From Streptomyces sp. TLI_235 (GTDB taxonomy: Bacteria; Actinomycetota; Actinomycetes; Streptomycetales; Streptomycetaceae): a stretch of 64,000 nucleotides of DNA. The notes beneath the pieces are model-generated. The model was not told the DNA's origin and did not search any database. It worked only from the letters and a program-made list of their open reading frames with translations. Shown in pieces: positions 7,914 through 16,539 of this stretch. How positions within the stretch are numbered: position 1 is the stretch's first letter; the number at the start of each line of letters is the position of its first letter. The position numbers and the translations under genes are program-made. The stretch is from NCBI GenBank assembly GCA_002300355.1, contig NSGV01000001.1, positions 2,232,001 through 2,296,000 of the forward strand. Direction: 5' to 3'.

Positions 7914-9368
7914 TCAGTGGCGGCGCAGGCGGTGCCACGGACCGGTGATGGCGAGCATGATGCCCGGCTCCTGGATGTTGGCGAACAGCGTCTCGCCGTC
8001 GGCCGAGAAGGTGACACCGGTGAACTCGCTGTACTCCGGCTTCTCCGCGGTGCCGAGGTTCAGCTCGTTGCGGGCGATCGGGAAGGTCCGGCCCTCGTCC
8101 GTCGTGCCGAACAGGTGCTGCTGGCCCTCGCCGTCCTCGGCGATCACCAGGCCGCCGTGCGGGGAGACGGTGATGTTGTCCGGGCCGTCGAAGTTGCCGT
8201 TGTCCGCCCAGACGTCCTTGTTGACGCCGAGCAGCACCTTCAGGGTGACGGTGCGGCGGGCCGGGTTGTAGAACCACACCTGGCCGTCGTGCTGCACCGG
8301 GCTCTCCTCGCGGGCGTAGCTCGCCACGAAGTAGGTGCCGCCGTCACCCCACCACATGCCCTCCAGCTTGCGGGAGCGGGTGACCTCGCCGTCCTTGAAC
8401 TGCTTGCGGACGGAGACCGTCTTCGCGTCGCGGTCCGGCACCTTCACCCAGTCCACGCCGTAGGTGGTGCCGATCGTCGTCGCGCGGGACAGGTCGTCGA
8501 CCAGCTTGCCGTGCGAGTCGAAGCACTTGAAGGCCTCCAGCACACCGGCGTCGTCGGCCAGGGTGCGCAGCTTGCCGCGGCCGTGGTGGAAGCCGGCCGG
8601 CGGGGTCCAGCGGTAGAGCAGGCCGTTCGGGCCGGAGGCGTCCTCGGTCAGGTAGACGTGGCCGCGCCGGGGGTCGACCACGACCGCCTCGTGCGGGTAG
8701 CGGCCGAACGCCTTGATCGGCTTCGGGTCGCGGTTGGCGTCCTGCTCGTACGGGTCGACCTCGAAGATGTAGCCGTGGTCCTTGGTCATGCCGTTCTGGC
8801 CGGCCCGGTCCTCGGTCTCCTCGCCGGACAGCCAGGTGCCCCACGGGGTGGCGCCGCCCGCGCAGTTGGTGGAGGTGCCGGCGATGCCGACCCACTCGCG
8901 GACCTGCTTGCCGTGCCTGGCGACCTCGACGACGGTGCAGCCGCCGGCCGCGCCCGGGTCGTAGACGTGGCCCTCCAGCAGCGGCACCGGGTGCGGCCAG
9001 CTGCTGCGCTTGCCCTTCAGCTCGTGGTTGTTCACCAGCAGGGTGGCACCGTGCCGGCCGGGGAAGGCCGCCGTGCCGTCGTGGTTGCTGGGCGTCGACT
9101 CGCCGGTGACCAGGGTGGTCTTCCCGGTGTAGGTGATGACCCGGTACTTGAACCCCTTGGGCAGGGCCAGGACACCCTCCGGGTCGGAGACCAGCGGGCC
9201 GTAGCCGAGTGCGGTGTGCGCACCCTTCTCGGCCGCCGGGGCGTCGCCGCCGAGCGGGGCCGCGATCGCGCCGGGGGCGGTGGCCAGCACCTCGGCGCTG
9301 CCGGCGATGAGGACACCGGCCCCGAGCATGGTCGAGCGGTTCACGAAGTCCCGGCGGGACAGCGACAT
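7914..9368 (-). CDS. PhoX-type alkaline phosphatase (DUF839), Tat-exported
   Basis: 484-residue extracytoplasmic phosphatase-like protein. The N-terminus MSLSRRDFVNRSTMLGAG carries a twin-arginine signal, followed by a hydrophobic stretch and an Ala-rich cleavage region near residue 35. The body has the DUF839/PhoX pattern: LLVNNHE, GGCTVVEV, NCAGGATPWGTWLSGEE, HEAVVVDPRRGHVYLTEDA, PDNITVSPHGGLVIAEDG and FTGVTFSADGETLFANIQEPG. The start at ATG 9368 has AGGAGTGACGCC ahead of it. Known: PhoX enzymes are Tat-exported, metal-dependent phosphatases of the Pho regulon. A PHO-box-like repeat lies 61-82 bases upstream of the start, supporting phosphate control. Catalytic activity itself is inferred from family membership. 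Confidence 0.88.
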   Translation of the reverse strand: MSLSRRDFVNRSTMLGAGVLIAGSAEVLATAPGAIAAPLGGDAPAAEKGAHTALGYGPLVSDPEGVLALPKGFKYRVITYTGKTTLVTGESTPSNHDGTAAFPGRHGATLLVNNHELKGKRSSWPHPVPLLEGHVYDPGAAGGCTVVEVARHGKQVREWVGIAGTSTNCAGGATPWGTWLSGEETEDRAGQNGMTKDHGYIFEVDPYEQDANRDPKPIKAFGRYPHEAVVVDPRRGHVYLTEDASGPNGLLYRWTPPAGFHHGRGKLRTLADDAGVLEAFKCFDSHGKLVDDLSRATTIGTTYGVDWVKVPDRDAKTVSVRKQFKDGEVTRSRKLEGMWWGDGGTYFVASYAREESPVQHDGQVWFYNPARRTVTLKVLLGVNKDVWADNGNFDGPDNITVSPHGGLVIAEDGEGQQHLFGTTDEGRTFPIARNELNLGTAEKPEYSEFTGVTFSADGETLFANIQEPGIMLAITGPWHRLRRH

Positions 9369-9428
9369 GGCGTCACTCCTGAGGGTGCGAGCTGGGATGG
9401 GGCGGGCAACGCGCGCCAGACTCTTCGC

Positions 9429-9450
9429 GGCGGGTGAACCCGGCATGAAT
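9429..9450 (-). promoter_or_regulatory. candidate PHO box (PhoP direct repeats) upstream of PhoX
   Basis: Reading the minus strand, two adjacent 11-base units occur: ATTCATGCCGG and GTTCACCCGCC. The second has the perfect GTTCACC core of the streptomycete PhoP direct-repeat unit and the first keeps TTCA in register. The position, 61-82 bases before the PhoX start, fits activation. Match by eye only. Confidence 0.5.
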
Positions 9451-9560
9451 CAGGGGCTGCGGCCGGGTGGTGTTTTGCCGTCCTCATGCGAACCCATGAC
9501 CTGCTCTTCACCTTCCGTGCCGTCAGGCCCTTCCGGCACGTGCGTCCTTCGTCCACGCCC

Positions 9561-10724
9561 TCAGCCGCGGCGCAGCAGCCGCCAGTCCTCCCAGGCCTCC
9601 AGCCACGCCTGCTCGGCGCCGTCCGCGCCGCCCGGGACGCCGCCCGCCCACAGCCGTTCCCAGGCCCGCTGCGCCGACAGGCTCGGCACCTCGCTCGCGA
9701 AGACGGTGTAGCGGACGGACTCCCCGACCGCCGCCTCCCCCTCCGCCGTCCCCACCAGCCAGTCCGTCCGCTGCGCCAGTCTGGTCAGCTGATTGACCAT
9801 CGCGGAGACCGCCTCGACCGCCTCGTGGCGGCTCTCCGACGCCAGCCGCATCTGCTGCCGCACCGCCGCCTCCCAGCGCTCCGCCCCGGCCTCGCCGCGC
9901 AGCCGGCGCGGGATCCGGCCGGCGCGCCGCGAGCACAGCTGCGCCTCCATGGCGATCGCCTCCTGGATGCTGTGCTCGACGACCGCCCGGTGCGCCTCCA
10001 TTCCGACCGCCGGAGGCAGCTCGCGCTCCTCCACCGGCACGGAGCGTCGCCACTGACGCTCAGACAGTTCACGGGCCAGGGCGGTGCGGCCGCGGACGAA
10101 GGGCTCGACGTCCGCGACCCGGCGCAGCTCGACGCCGGCCGGCGGCAGCCCCCGCGCGGTGACGGCGACGGCGACGCCGTCCAGCTGAAGCCGCCCGGCC
10201 CACACCGGAGCGCCGACGTCCGCGCCGTCCGGGCCGACCGGCCGGCGGTCCTCGTGGATCTCCACCGGGCAGGGCTCGCCGTCGACGGAGATCCAGCCGC
10301 GCAGCGCCCTGGTCAGCCCCGGCCCGTCGCCCTCGTCGATCTCCAACTGGTCGTAGAGGCGGTCGCGTTCGTCCTCGACCAGGTCCTCCGGGTCGGGCAG
10401 CGGCCGCCCGGCCGGGTCCGCGGTGAGGTGGGTGCGCACCGAGACGTACGGGCCCTGCGGGCGGCTCCAGTCCCCGGAGCGCAGCTCGACCCAGCGGAGC
10501 CGGCCGTCGAGCACCTCGTAGCCCGCCAGACAGTCGCGGCCGCCCGCCGGGCCGGCGGCGTACAGCGGGAAGTCCGCGGCGGCCAGCACCCGCCGGTCGT
10601 TCGCCTCGTGTTCGGCGGGCCCGGCGTGCCGGCCCTGCGCTGCCTGCCCGGCCTGCTCGACCGGGGCGGGGTCGGCCGGGGCGTCCTCGGGGCCGTGGGG
10701 CCCGATCGGACCCTGTCTCGTCAT
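9561..10724 (-). CDS. hypothetical protein, streptomycete-type
   Basis: 387 residues, no function recognised. It starts at ATG 10724 (MTRQGPIGPHGPEDAPADP) with a disordered Pro/Ala/Gly head of about 60 residues. A mixed region rich in Asp/Glu follows (LPDPEDLVEDERDRLYDQLE). The C-terminal half is helical and Arg/Glu-rich (HSIQEAIAMEAQLCSRRAGR). It has no signal peptide or membrane segment. Codon use matches its neighbours, so it is a real resident gene. It is divergent from the VOC gene. Frames upstream of 10724 run into the promoter region and are not family-like. Confidence 0.75.
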   Translation of the reverse strand: MTRQGPIGPHGPEDAPADPAPVEQAGQAAQGRHAGPAEHEANDRRVLAAADFPLYAAGPAGGRDCLAGYEVLDGRLRWVELRSGDWSRPQGPYVSVRTHLTADPAGRPLPDPEDLVEDERDRLYDQLEIDEGDGPGLTRALRGWISVDGEPCPVEIHEDRRPVGPDGADVGAPVWAGRLQLDGVAVAVTARGLPPAGVELRRVADVEPFVRGRTALARELSERQWRRSVPVEERELPPAVGMEAHRAVVEHSIQEAIAMEAQLCSRRAGRIPRRLRGEAGAERWEAAVRQQMRLASESRHEAVEAVSAMVNQLTRLAQRTDWLVGTAEGEAAVGESVRYTVFASEVPSLSAQRAWERLWAGGVPGGADGAEQAWLEAWEDWRLLRRG

Positions 10725-10895
10725 GCTGGCCGCACCCCCGGTCCTCGCCGCGCCGTCCGCGGCGGCCGCCGGGCGCCGACCCGACCACCGCACCGCGTCC
10801 GTCCCACGATACGGGTCGGCCCGCCTGGCAGGCCATCAGGCCGCACGACCCGCCGACCGCACGCGGACCCGGGGCGTTTGTCTGCGGGGCTGCCT

Positions 10896-10901
10896 ACCCT
10901 G
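10896..10901 (+). promoter_or_regulatory. candidate -10 (TACCCT) of a leaderless transcript, VOC gene
   Basis: TACCCT ends six bases before the ATG at 10908, so transcription would begin at or next to the start codon. No Shine-Dalgarno sequence precedes the ATG (GAGCGGC only). Inferred from spacing. Confidence 0.4.
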
Positions 10902-10907
10902 AGCGGC

Positions 10908-11363
10908 ATGACATCGACCACCGACTCGACCACCGACTTCCCGGCCCGGATCAGCATCGTCACGCTCGGGGTCACCGACCTGGGCCGGTCCACCGCCTTC
11001 TACGAGGCGCTCGGCTGGCGCCGTTCGGCCGCGTCCAGCCCGGAGATCGTCTGGTTCCGCACCGCCGACTCGGTCCTCGGGCTCTTCCCCACCGAGGAGC
11101 TGGCCGCCGACGCCGGGGTGCCGGCGGCCGGCGAGCCGTCCTTCCGCGGTGTGACGTTGGCCGTCAACCTGGAGTCCCCGGCCAAGGTGGACGCCGCGCT
11201 GGCCACCGCCGTCGCCGCCGGCGCCACCGTGGTCAAGCCCCCGGCCGCCACCTCCTGGGGCGGCTACTCCGGCTACTTCGAGGACCCGGACGGCCACCTC
11301 TGGGAGCTGGCGCACAACCCCTTCTTCCCCTTCACCGAGGACGGCAGCCTCGACCTGCCGTAG
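10908..11363 (+). CDS. VOC (glyoxalase/bleomycin-resistance superfamily) protein
   Basis: 151-residue vicinal oxygen chelate protein with two beta-alpha-beta-beta-beta units: ISIVTLGVTDLGRSTAFYEA near residues 15-34, and GYFEDPDGHLWELAHNPF near the C-terminus. The DPDGHLWEL segment supplies the usual late metal ligand (Glu). Substrate is unknown: the superfamily spans glyoxalases, dioxygenases and drug-binding proteins. The probable leaderless start is at ATG 10908. It converges with the disrupted gene ending at 11387. Confidence 0.88.
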   Translation: MTSTTDSTTDFPARISIVTLGVTDLGRSTAFYEALGWRRSAASSPEIVWFRTADSVLGLFPTEELAADAGVPAAGEPSFRGVTLAVNLESPAKVDAALATAVAAGATVVKPPAATSWGGYSGYFEDPDGHLWELAHNPFFPFTEDGSLDLP

Positions 11364-11386
11364 GCCGGGTCGCCCGCCGGGTGCCG

Positions 11387-13029
11387 TCAGCCGTGGCCAT
11401 GCTGGGACTTGGCCTTGAAGGCGGCCTTGCGGGCCTCCTTGGCGACCTGGCGGTCGGTGTGGAGTTCGCCGACGGTGTCGAGGACCTGCGCGGTGTAGGG
11501 GTGCGGCACCCGCCAGAGCTCGCCGAAGTAGGAGGCCGGGTTGTCGGTCACCGGCAGCGAGGCGACCAGCTCGCGCAGCTGGGCGGCGTCGCCGCGCCCG
11601 GCGAGCAGCACCGCGGAGAAGTGGTCGACGGTCCGCCAGAGGGCGACCGACCGCTCGGGGGCGGCGATGTCGTGGCCGTGGACGCGCAGCAGCTCCCGGG
11701 CGAGCCCGCCGAGCTCGGGGTCGTCGACGACCTCGGCGAGGGCGGCGTCGCCTTCCTCGCCGAGTCCGGCGAGGGCCGCCGCGGTGTACATCCGCCGCAC
11801 CGGGCTGTACGCGTCGAGGCCGCGCGAGGCGACGAGGAGTTCCCGGGCGGCGGCGGTCGCCTCGCGGCGGGCCAGCCAGACGTGGATCTCCCGCTCGGGC
11901 AGGACGTTCGGGGACTCGGAGAGGCCGCGCAGCAGCGCGGCGGCGTCGCCCTGGGCGAGGTCGCCGATCAGCGGCGCGTCGTAGCCGTCGGCGAGCAGCC
12001 ACTCGCGGACGCCGTACTGGCCGAGCGGGGTGAGCCGGACGAGGCCGAAGCGGGCGGCGTCCTCATCGGTCGGTTCGGCGCCGGGCTCGGCGGCGGCCTC
12101 GGCGCCCTCCTCCGCTTCCTCTTCCTCCTCGAAGAGTTCCGGGTCGATCGGCCGGTGCTCGACCAGGCCGAGCTCGGCCAGGTCGGCGAGCATCGGGTCG
12201 AGTTCGACCATGAGGTCGGTGATCTGGCCGAGCATCTCCTCGTCCGGCTCCTCACCCTCGGGGACGACCAGCAGCGCGGCGAGGACGCCGAGCGGCACGG
12301 TCTCCTCGCCGGGCTCGGCGAAGGCCGTCAGCTCGTACAGCACCTGCAGCGCCTCGTCGAGCAGCTCGGCGGCGGCCTCGCTGGCCTCCTCGACCTCGGC
12401 GAGCCCGCTCTCCACGGCCTCCGTGTCCTCCTCCCCGCCCTCGGGGGCCTCGCCCTCGACGTCGAGCAGGTCGGTGTCGACGGCGAGCTCGCGGACGATG
12501 CCGGCCGCGGTGAGCCACAGGTCGAGGACGGTGGACGGGTCGCCGGCCTCGGCGTCGGCCACCTCCTCCATGGGCACGGCGACATGCTCGCCGGCCTGGG
12601 TGGTGGCGAGTTCGACCAGATCCAGGTCGCACGCCAGCGACCAGGCACGCAGCACCTCGACCACCGACTCCTCGGGCACCTCGCCCTCCTCCGGGGCGAG
12701 GCCGAGCTGCCGGGCGGCCGGCCCGCGGTCGTCCTCCACGAGGTCGCCGAACTCGTCGACGACCCGGTGCGGGGCGGCCCACCGGGCGAGCTTGACCGCC
12801 CGGCCGATCAGCGGGACGGCCAGCGCGGCGGCGGCAAGCTCCTCCTCGGGGGCAGCGCGATCGGCGGGACGAGCACCGCGGTGTCGTCGAGGTCCTCGTC
12901 GTCCTCGTCGCGGCCGCCTGCCCCGTACAGCTCGGCCAGGTCGTAGTCGGCGGGCAGCAGGCTCTCGGCGGGTGCCGCCTGCCCGGCACCGGCCGAGTGG
13001 TCAGGGGTGTTGCGGCGTCGTCCGGCCAT
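11387..13029 (-). pseudogene. conserved hypothetical protein, frameshifted at a G/C homopolymer
   Basis: The frame begins at ATG 13029 (MAGRRRNTPDHSAGAGQAAP) and runs through DYDLAELYGAGGRDEDDEDL to about 12850. It then goes out of frame at a run of five G (12848-12852, C on the coding strand) and would stop soon after. The reading resumes in another frame as EEELAAAALAVPLIGRAVKL and continues to the stop at 11387, giving about 547 residues if one base is added. The resumed part is Glu-rich with helical repeats (LRAWSLACDLDLVELATT; HVWLARREATAAARELLVA). Function is not recognised. Codon bias is good in both halves, so either the lesion is recent or it is a sequencing error in a homopolymer. 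The downstream part also has a GTG at 12739. Confidence 0.75.
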
Positions 13030-13393
13030 CGTTGGCGATCTCCCGTGGTGGCTGTGGTGGGCCCGGGCCGTCGCGTGTCGGCCCATCCACTCAGCGTATC
13101 GGGCGGGGCGCCCCGCCGCTGTGCCCGCGCGGCGCGCGCCGTCCGGGGTGTGACGGAAAACAGCGGGTCGCCGGGGGTCCGGGCGGCAAGGCGAGCCCGC
13201 CCGGGCGCGTAAACTGCTGCGGGCGCCGCGCACACCCCGCGCCGGCCCCTCGGGCAACGAAGCCCTCCCCCCTCCGCTCCCGACCACGGGTCGGAGGACC
13301 CGCACGCACACCGCGCCACCCGGGCTCCGCACCGCGGCCGCCACCCCTGGCCCCGTCGGCCCCGGTGGTGCCCGGCCACAGGAGACCCCTGCC
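13030..13393. other. divergent intergenic region, promoters only
   Basis: 363 bases between the disrupted gene and the MFS gene. A TAAACT hexamer near 13209 is a fair -10 candidate for the MFS gene and would give a leader of about 180 bases. On the minus strand GATACGCT lies near 13095. No coding frame with streptomycete codon bias, hairpin terminator or repeat was found. Confidence 0.5.
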
Positions 13394-14731
13394 ATGGCGG
13401 ACCTCTCCCCCGCCGGCCCCGGCCTGCGCTCCACGCAGTTTCCCGGGCGCCGACTGTCGGAGGCCCTGCTCTCCCCGGAACTCGCGCCGCGCGCGCAGCT
13501 CCGGCTCGCCGCGATCAGCCGCTGGAACGCGCTGCGCGGCATCCGCGTCGGCCTGGTGGCCGGCGCCCTGCTCCTCCTGCTGATCGGCGCCAATCTGGCC
13601 ACGCCGATCTACCCCGTGCTGCAGCGGCAGCTCGGTCTGACGCCGTTGCACACCACCGTGCTGTTCACGGTGTACGTGTTCGCGCTCGTTCCGGTGCTCG
13701 CGGTGGTCGGCCACTGGTCGGACCACCTGGGCCGGCGGGCATTGATCCTGCCGGCGGTGGGCCTGGCCGCGGTCGGCGACCTGATGTTCGCCAACGCAAC
13801 CGGTTTCGCCCTGCTGGTGGCGGGCCGCGCCGTCCAGGGTGTGGCGGTCGGCCTGTCGACCGGCGCCGCCGGGGCGGCCCTCGGCGACCTGCTGCCGGAC
13901 CGCCCCTCGCTGGCCGCGAAGCTGACCCTGGCCTGTTCGGCGGGCGGCGTGGCGATCGGCCCGGTGGTCGGGGCGAGCCTGTCCACCGGCGCGCACCCGC
14001 TGCTGACGCCCTTCGTGCTGCACGCGCTGGCGCTGCTCGCGCTGTGCGTGCCGCTGGCGGTGGTGCACCCGCGGATGCCCGGCCGGGAGCGCCCGCCGGC
14101 CGCGCCGCCGCGCATCACCACGCCGGCCCACCTGCGGCCGCAGCGGCTGCGGCTGCCGCGCCGGGGCCGCCGGACCTTCCTGCTGGCGGCCGGCGCGGGC
14201 TTCGTCTCGTACGCGGTGTTCGGGGTGTACCTGTCGCTGGCGCCGGCCTTCGCGGCCCGGCTGCTGCACTCGGACTCGCACCTGACCGGCGCGGTGGTGG
14301 CCGCGCTGCTGCTGGGCTCCTCCGCCGCGGCGCAGCTGCTGGTGCCGCCGACCGCCGACCGACCGGTGATCGCGGCGGGTCTTGCCGGTCTGGCGGCGGG
14401 CCTGGCGCTGGTGGTGGCCGCGGGCTACTCCGGCACGCCGGCGCTGCTGTTCATCGGCAGTGTGCTGGGCGGGGCCTGCCAGGGTGTGGCGTTCCGGTCG
14501 CTGTTCACCTCCGCGGTGGCGGCGATGGACCCGGAGCGCCGGGGCAGCGAGCTGTCCGCGCTGTGGGTGATCGTCTACCTGGGCAGCTCGCTGCCGATCG
14601 TGGTGGTCGGCTGGCTGACCCAGCGCTACGGCCTGCTGCCCGCGGTGAGCGGGTTCGCGGCGGTGGCGGCGACGGTCTGCCTGGGGCTGGCGGCGGCCGT
14701 GCTGGTGCGGCCGGGCGGGCGCAGCGAGTAG
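13394..14731 (+). CDS. MFS transporter
   Basis: 445-residue major facilitator superfamily permease with about 12 hydrophobic segments. The first starts near residue 53 (GLVAGALLLLLIGANLATPI). The loop-2 motif is GHWSDHLGRRALILP and the TM5 segment GGVAIGPVVGASLS is antiporter-like (motif C type). A cytoplasmic Arg-rich central loop around residues 225-255 (RPQRLRLPRRGRR) separates the two bundles. Start at ATG 13394 after CAGGAGACCCCTGCC. Drug or metabolite efflux is likely but the substrate is unknown. Its last 106 bases overlap, antisense, the 3' end of the DUF4389 gene. Confidence 0.88.
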   Translation: MADLSPAGPGLRSTQFPGRRLSEALLSPELAPRAQLRLAAISRWNALRGIRVGLVAGALLLLLIGANLATPIYPVLQRQLGLTPLHTTVLFTVYVFALVPVLAVVGHWSDHLGRRALILPAVGLAAVGDLMFANATGFALLVAGRAVQGVAVGLSTGAAGAALGDLLPDRPSLAAKLTLACSAGGVAIGPVVGASLSTGAHPLLTPFVLHALALLALCVPLAVVHPRMPGRERPPAAPPRITTPAHLRPQRLRLPRRGRRTFLLAAGAGFVSYAVFGVYLSLAPAFAARLLHSDSHLTGAVVAALLLGSSAAAQLLVPPTADRPVIAAGLAGLAAGLALVVAAGYSGTPALLFIGSVLGGACQGVAFRSLFTSAVAAMDPERRGSELSALWVIVYLGSSLPIVVVGWLTQRYGLLPAVSGFAAVAATVCLGLAAAVLVRPGGRSE

Positions 14732-15483
14732 CCGTTGTCGTCGTCGTAGTCCACGAAGGTCCGGGAGATCCCGCCGATCAGGCCGAGCACGAGGAAGACC
14801 ACGACCAGCGCCTTGGCGCCGCCCGAGAGGATCAGCGGGCGGGTCGCGGAACGGGCTGCCGCCACCGGCGGCAGCCCGTCGTCGCCGAAGAGGCGCTTGG
14901 GGTAGGCCGAGGTGAGCATCAGCGCGTAGGCGCTGAAGCGCATCGCGTAGCGCAGGGTCGCGGCGGTCGCGCCGAACAGCGGATCGGGCATCCGGCCGAG
15001 GATCAGCGCGATCAGCCAGACGATGAAGGCGACGGCGTACCAGCCGGTGACGACCAGGCCCTGCACGATCGCCGCGGGGATCATCAGGATCAGGCGGAAG
15101 AACACGGCGAGCCGGTTCAGTTCGCCGGGCCGCAGTTCCACCCGGACGGGGTAGTCCTCGGGCCGCCACGCGAACGGCGGGTAGTCGTCGACCAGCAGCA
15201 TGGCGGAGGCCCGCACCCGGGTGTCCCAGGCGACGAAGCCGGAGAGGTACTCCTCGATCGGCTCGGGCAGCCGGCCGATGAACAGGGCGCCGAACCAGCC
15301 CACGATGACGGCCGGGATCGCCAGCACCGACAGCACCCACACCACGATGAACTGCGGGATCAGCAGCAGCCAGCGCAACAGGATCGTCCAGCGGCGCTGC
15401 TGTGCGGCCTCCGGGACGTCCAGCTCGGGAAGGAATTCCAGCGGCATGCTGCCCTGGGGGACCTGCCAACCGTCCGTCGCCAC
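14626..15483 (-). CDS. DUF4389 membrane protein
   Basis: About 285 residues with four or more hydrophobic segments (LLRWLLLIPQFIVVWVLSVL; IPAAIVQGLVVTGWYAVAFI; ALVVVFLVLGLIGG) and the DUF4389 signature of paired RL..R.W..IP blocks. Function unknown. Start set at GTG 15483 because AGGGAG lies seven bases upstream. An in-frame GTG at 15552 would add 23 residues. After the last membrane segment and FVDYDDDNGYS the frame runs about 35 further low-complexity residues into the antisense of the MFS gene, so the natural stop may have been lost. Confidence 0.82.
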   Translation of the reverse strand: MATDGWQVPQGSMPLEFLPELDVPEAAQQRRWTILLRWLLLIPQFIVVWVLSVLAIPAVIVGWFGALFIGRLPEPIEEYLSGFVAWDTRVRASAMLLVDDYPPFAWRPEDYPVRVELRPGELNRLAVFFRLILMIPAAIVQGLVVTGWYAVAFIVWLIALILGRMPDPLFGATAATLRYAMRFSAYALMLTSAYPKRLFGDDGLPPVAAARSATRPLILSGGAKALVVVFLVLGLIGGISRTFVDYDDDNGYSLRPPGRTSTAAASPRQTVAATAANPLTAGSRP

Positions 15484-15608
15484 GCTGTGCTCCCTGACCT
15501 CGACCGGTGCGGACGAGGGGATGACATTCCCGGTCCGAACGGTCGCCGACACCTGCCGGGACCCGTACGGCGCAAAGCCGGGGGTGCCGGGTCCGCCGGG
15601 GATACGGA

Positions 15609-15645
15609 CGCCGCCCCCGGCCCGGCGAGCGGGACGGGGGCGGCG
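15609..15645 (-). terminator. hairpin terminator of the suf operon
   Basis: An 11-bp perfect stem (15609-15619 with 15635-15645) lies 19 bases beyond the sufT stop. It sits between sufT and the DUF4389 gene, both on the minus strand, so it separates the two transcription units. Confidence 0.65.
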
Positions 15646-15664
15646 GAAGGCGTCCGGGCGGGGC

Positions 15665-16060
15665 TCAGACGTTGAAGCCGAGGGCTCGGAGCTGGTCGCG
15701 GCCCTCGTCGGTGATCTTGTCGGGGCCCCACGGCGGCATCCAGACCCAGTTGATCCGCAGGTCCTTGACGAGGCCGTCGGTGGCGGTCTTCGCCTGGTCC
15801 TCGATGACGTCGGTCAGCGGGCAGGCCGCCGAGGTGAGCGTCATGTCGACGGTCGCCACGTCGTCCTCGTCGATGTGGAGGCCGTAGATCAGGCCGAGGT
15901 TGACCACGTCGATGCCGAGCTCGGGGTCGACGACGTCCATCAGGGCCTCGTGGAGGTCCTCGACGGACACCGTGCCGACGCTGGTGAAGCCCACCATGCC
16001 CTCGGTGGCCTCGGCCGTCGGCTCGGCGGCCTGCTCGGCCGGGGTCTCGCTGTCACTCAT
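15665..16060 (-). CDS. sufT: SufT-type Fe-S assembly factor (DUF59/MIP18)
   Basis: 131 residues. An acidic, disordered head of about 25 residues precedes the DUF59 domain: EDLHEALMDVVDPELGIDVV, then LIYGLHIDEDD and TLTSAACPLTDVIEDQ with the conserved Cys in the SAACPL segment, ending INWVWMPPWGPDKITDEGR. Known: actinobacterial suf operons end with this maturation factor, which helps Fe-S cluster maturation or transfer. It is the last gene of the operon, 17 bases after sufU. Start at ATG 16060. Confidence 0.9.
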   Translation of the reverse strand: MSDSETPAEQAAEPTAEATEGMVGFTSVGTVSVEDLHEALMDVVDPELGIDVVNLGLIYGLHIDEDDVATVDMTLTSAACPLTDVIEDQAKTATDGLVKDLRINWVWMPPWGPDKITDEGRDQLRALGFNV

Positions 16061-16077
16061 GGGAGAGTCCGTCCGTT

Positions 16078-16530
16078 TCAGTCGTTGATGGCGGGCTGCT
16101 CGCCCAGGGCCTTGGCGGTGGCGTCCTTCCAGGCCATCCAGCTGAGCAGGGCGCACTTGACCCGGGCCGGGTACTTGGAGACGCCGGCGAACGCGACCGC
16201 GTCCTCCAGCACCTCCTCGTCGCCCTCGCCCTGGCCCTTGCTCTGCATCAGTGCCAGGAAGGCCTCCTGGACGGCCTGGGCCTCGCCGACGGTCTTGCCG
16301 ACCACCAGGTCGTTCAGCACCGAGGCGCTGGCCTGGCTGATCGAGCAGCCCTGCGACTCGTAGCTGACGTCCGCCACGGTGGCGCCGTCGAGCTTCACCC
16401 GCAGGGTGATCTCGTCGCCGCAGGTCGGGTTGACGTGGTGGACCTCGGCGTCGCCTGCCCGCAGCCCCTTGCCGTGGGGGTTTCGGTAGTGGTCCAGGAT
16501 GATCTCCTGGTACATCGAGTCGAGCTTCAT
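16078..16530 (-). CDS. sufU: SufU-type Fe-S scaffold / zinc-dependent sulfur acceptor
   Basis: 150 residues. The zinc or cluster ligands are visible in the expected order: Cys37 and Asp39 (NPTCGDE), Cys62 (ESQGCSIS) and Cys126 (ARVKCALLSW). The roughly 18-20 residue insert between the second and third Cys that distinguishes SufU from IscU is present as an acidic stretch (GQGEGDEEVLED). Known: SufU takes persulfide sulfur from SufS by ligand exchange at zinc. It follows sufS by nine bases. Start at ATG 16530. Confidence 0.95.
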   Translation of the reverse strand: MKLDSMYQEIILDHYRNPHGKGLRAGDAEVHHVNPTCGDEITLRVKLDGATVADVSYESQGCSISQASASVLNDLVVGKTVGEAQAVQEAFLALMQSKGQGEGDEEVLEDAVAFAGVSKYPARVKCALLSWMAWKDATAKALGEQPAIND

Positions 16531-16539
16531 CCCGTCACC

